From: an uncultured Clostridia bacterium
GTDB taxonomy: Bacteria; Bacillota; Clostridia; Oscillospirales; Ruminococcaceae
Direction: 5' to 3'
Assembly (NCBI GenBank): GCA_947381875.1
Contig: CANCXY010000164.1
Span: 1-7,602, forward strand
Length of the DNA stretch: 7,602 nt
The notes below the pieces were generated by a model, which did no database searches, had not been told where the DNA came from, and saw only the letters and a program-made list of their open reading frames with translations. Below, in pieces: positions 5,389-7,602 of the stretch (its first letter is position 1; every line of letters starts with the position of its first letter). The position numbers were made by a program, and so were the translations under genes.

Positions 5389-5477
5389 TAAGGGTAGGTA
5401 CAAAGATGGGTTGGTGCGTCCATTTCGGGGGAGGGCGCGTCCGCCTGTGAAGGACACGAACAAGGAGGGCTTTTTTC

Positions 5478-7490
5478 ATGAAGCAAAAGTACGCAAAACT
5501 TCTGGCGGCGCTGTGCGTTCTGGCTTTGGCGCTGTCGATGATGCCTGCCGCGTTTGCGGCGGAGACGCCGACGCTGGAGATTACTGGCGCTGGAAAGGAT
5601 AATACCCTTTCATTTGAGGGTGTTTATGGCCATGACCCCATTGCCGGACAGGAGTTTACTGTTACTGCAAAAAACATGGGAAAGGATGCCAAAACTACTG
5701 TAAAAGTATCAAACAGCAGCTTTACGGTATCGCCAGAAAAAGATATTACGTTTTCCAATAATTCTGCCACGATCAAGGTGACACCAAAAACAGGGTTGAG
5801 CGCGGGAAACCATTCTGCTACTGTCACCATCTCTATGACAGGTGCAAAGGATGTGACTGTCAGCGTGAAACTGACAGTTGCCAAGCACGATGGACTGAAA
5901 AGCAATGACTGTTACACCAGTTATCTGAGCAAAGCGGGAACCACTTATAAAATGAAAGGTACGGACGGCGTTCAGTTGATAAAGGGCCGTGTTGAGGTTA
6001 AGCAGGAGATCGGCTCCAAATTCCCCAATGACACCTTCTCTTTTGTGTATGGCTGCGCAAAACAGAAAGATGGCGCGAACGGCGTAACTGTCTGGAAAAC
6101 CAAAGCCGAAGATGTCAAAGCAACCGAAGCGGGCACATATGACATTTACTATATGCCCGTTGAAAGCAAAAACTTCAAAGCAGGAGAGGCAATCAAGGTT
6201 AATGATCTCTCTGGCATTGAAGTAACAGACGACAGATTTACAATCACACTCGATCCCGGTGATGAGATTTTCGAGCTTAACGCCACCACCGAACTGAAAA
6301 CCGGCTACGACCACAAGCTCCCTTCCGACGCAAAGCTGCCCACCTATAATCAGACAGCGAACAAAAAGGTCATTGGTTGGTATACCACAAAAGACCCCAA
6401 AGATAAAACCGCCAAAAAGGTTGACAGCAGCTATGTTTTCAAGGAATCTACTACTATTTACGCCGCATGGAGCGACGCCTATACTACAAGCGATGTGAAT
6501 GTTCTGTGCTACGCCGACGCGAAAAAAGAGGAAGCTGTGCGCATGGGTGTTGCGCGAGTCGACGGAAACGGCACCTTCCTTCGCTGGGTGACAGAACCTT
6601 CCGACCCTGTGCGCGCTGGCTCCACTTTCCGGGGCTGGGCGACCTCGGACGGCACAGCCATAAAAGCCGGTGAAACAAAGCTGACAATGAACCAAGAATT
6701 ATATGCCCTCTGGGGCGATAAGGACGGCTCCGGCAGCATTGACGGCCCGGTCGATATCCCTTACAGGCCCGTCAACCCCAACCCGCCTTCCGGCTCCAGC
6801 GGCACGCTTGATCCCTCCACCGTGCTTGGCGCGGCCTATGTAAAAGAGCTGCGCTCGCAGAACTGGGACGTGCTGTCCGTCGCCACCACCAGCGCCGCCC
6901 CGGTATACACCTATAAAATGCCAAACGGCACTATGGCGTCCGGCTCCTGCTGGGTCGAGGGCGCGGACGGCGTGGGGCATCGCTATATTTTCAACAACTA
7001 TGGCGTACTTCAAACGGGTCAGAACACCGCCAGCAATATGACGGTGACAGGCGACGGCGATATCCTGATGAACGGGAACCTCTACTACCTGAACCCGAAC
7101 CGCAACCTCAACGATCCCCGCACCTGCTATGTGATGACAAACTATGTCCGCAAGCGCCCGAACTACGGCGACCAGACCTATTACGACCAGGACGGTATCA
7201 CCTTTGAGGGCTGGATGAAGAACGCAAACGGCGGCCTGCGCTATCAAACCTGCCTGCGCCAGCCGGGACAAGCGACTGACCGCTATCTGATCGTATGGCG
7301 CGCGCAGACACTGCCCGCCTGCCAGCACCCCGATCATCCGGGCGACCCCGCCTACACCCTGCCCGCCGGACGCTATTTCTTCGATGACGACGGCGTGCTT
7401 GTAACACGCGAGGGCTGGAACGACGGCAAGGACGGCAAAGAATACTACACCAACGCCTACGGCCAAATTACCAACGAACGCACCAAATAA
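5478..7490 (+). CDS. Secreted multi-domain surface protein with InlB-type and wall-binding-like repeats
   Basis: The 670-residue product starts with a clear signal peptide: lysines at 2, 4 and 7, a hydrophobic core at 8-22 and cleavage probably after AFA (25-27). Residues about 30-136 look like a bacterial Ig-type beta domain. Residues 138-260 are another beta-rich region of unclear family. Two Listeria-Bacteroides (InlB B) type repeats follow, ending IYAAW (327-331) and LYALW (408-412), each with a GW motif (GWYTT at 300-304, GWATS at 386-390). DKDGSGSID (414-422) resembles a calcium loop but lacks the final acidic residue. A Pro/Gly/Ser linker (430-442) leads to a C-terminal region with glucan- or choline-binding-like motifs such as YIFNNYGVLQTG, YYDQDGITFEGW and YFFDDDGVLVTREGW. 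No LPXTG or membrane anchor is present, so attachment is probably non-covalent, or the protein is released. Adhesion or wall binding is inferred. Confidence 0.88.
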   Translation: MKQKYAKLLAALCVLALALSMMPAAFAAETPTLEITGAGKDNTLSFEGVYGHDPIAGQEFTVTAKNMGKDAKTTVKVSNSSFTVSPEKDITFSNNSATIKVTPKTGLSAGNHSATVTISMTGAKDVTVSVKLTVAKHDGLKSNDCYTSYLSKAGTTYKMKGTDGVQLIKGRVEVKQEIGSKFPNDTFSFVYGCAKQKDGANGVTVWKTKAEDVKATEAGTYDIYYMPVESKNFKAGEAIKVNDLSGIEVTDDRFTITLDPGDEIFELNATTELKTGYDHKLPSDAKLPTYNQTANKKVIGWYTTKDPKDKTAKKVDSSYVFKESTTIYAAWSDAYTTSDVNVLCYADAKKEEAVRMGVARVDGNGTFLRWVTEPSDPVRAGSTFRGWATSDGTAIKAGETKLTMNQELYALWGDKDGSGSIDGPVDIPYRPVNPNPPSGSSGTLDPSTVLGAAYVKELRSQNWDVLSVATTSAAPVYTYKMPNGTMASGSCWVEGADGVGHRYIFNNYGVLQTGQNTASNMTVTGDGDILMNGNLYYLNPNRNLNDPRTCYVMTNYVRKRPNYGDQTYYDQDGITFEGWMKNANGGLRYQTCLRQPGQATDRYLIVWRAQTLPACQHPDHPGDPAYTLPAGRYFFDDDGVLVTREGWNDGKDGKEYYTNAYGQITNERTK

Positions 7491-7510
7491 ACAATATCCC
7501 AGAGAGCAGT

Positions 7511-7545
7511 GCCCGCCCGTGTCTCACACCGGCGGGCGCTTTTTT
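7511..7545 (+). terminator. Strong rho-independent terminator of the surface protein gene
   Basis: GCCCGCC (7511-7517) pairs with GGCGGGC (7531-7537). Inside, after a C-C mismatch, GTGT pairs with ACAC around CTC. Six T follow at 7540-7545. It begins 20 nt after the stop codon. Confidence 0.9.
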
Positions 7546-7548
7546 CAG

Positions 7549-7582
7549 GGTGCGCGGCAATGAAATTGCCGCGCGTGATGGG
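7549..7582 (-). repeat. Right copy of the palindromic repeat, inverted relative to the left end
   Basis: Bases 7558-7582 are the exact reverse complement of 1-25. The copy contains a perfect 10-bp hairpin: GCGCGGCAAT (7552-7561), loop GAA, ATTGCCGCGC (7565-7574). It lies just after the terminator of the surface protein gene. It has no T-tract on the plus strand, so it looks like an independent palindrome rather than a second terminator. The remaining 20 bases of the window show nothing I can name. Confidence 0.75.
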
Positions 7583-7602
7583 TTTCCAAAGGGGGGCTTG
7601 CC

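Noticed and set aside
477..5458. The shared word GGACACG at 477, 3823 and 5452 as a regulatory operator
   Set aside because: A seven-base word is expected about this often by chance in 7.6 kb of GC-rich sequence, and its position relative to the promoters is not constant.
5709..6695. A 328-codon minus-strand frame, with another at 6699-7466, inside the surface protein gene
   Set aside because: Both are antisense frames without ribosome binding sites or domain motifs, while the plus strand encodes a signal peptide and recognisable repeats.

Overview
The window reads as chromosome of a moderately GC-rich Gram-positive anaerobe, most likely a gut clostridium of the Oscillospiraceae/Ruminococcaceae kind. 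This is an inference from an IreB-type phosphoprotein, a Firmicutes-style MurC with GIGGSGM near its N-terminus, a short HPr-like protein, a surface protein with InlB-type repeats, and strong AAGGAGG ribosome binding sites. No rRNA, tRNA, CRISPR array or recognisable transposase is visible.

Layout. Bases 1-46 hold a palindrome with a T-tract, probably the terminator of an upstream gene. A good promoter (79-107) drives ireB (149-394). An 82-nt element (401-482) that folds on paper into a complete cloverleaf separates ireB from a small conserved-looking gene (517-819). Next comes a short frame-disrupted reading frame (837-1132) whose end overlaps the TTG start of a 651-residue protein joining about a dozen MORN repeats to a CbxX/CfqX-type AAA+ ATPase (1125-3080). 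Bases 3081-3367 hold no gene but are packed with hairpins and terminators between convergent transcription units. On the minus strand lie murC (5260-3869) and then an HPr-like gene (3586-3368), which has its own extended -10 promoter and a structured leader. Divergent from murC, a clear TTGACA promoter drives a 670-residue secreted protein (5478-7490), which ends at a strong terminator. The last bases (7549-7582) repeat the first bases of the window in inverted orientation.

How it fits together. IreB/ReoM proteins regulate peptidoglycan precursor synthesis downstream of a PASTA kinase in relatives, MurC makes UDP-MurNAc-L-Ala, and the secreted protein probably sits at the cell surface, so cell-envelope functions recur. 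There is no sign that these genes form one operon. The least explained part is the MORN-AAA+ protein with its damaged small upstream frame. The most striking non-coding signal is the cloverleaf palindrome, together with other GC-rich palindromes of related design and the inverted repeats at both ends.
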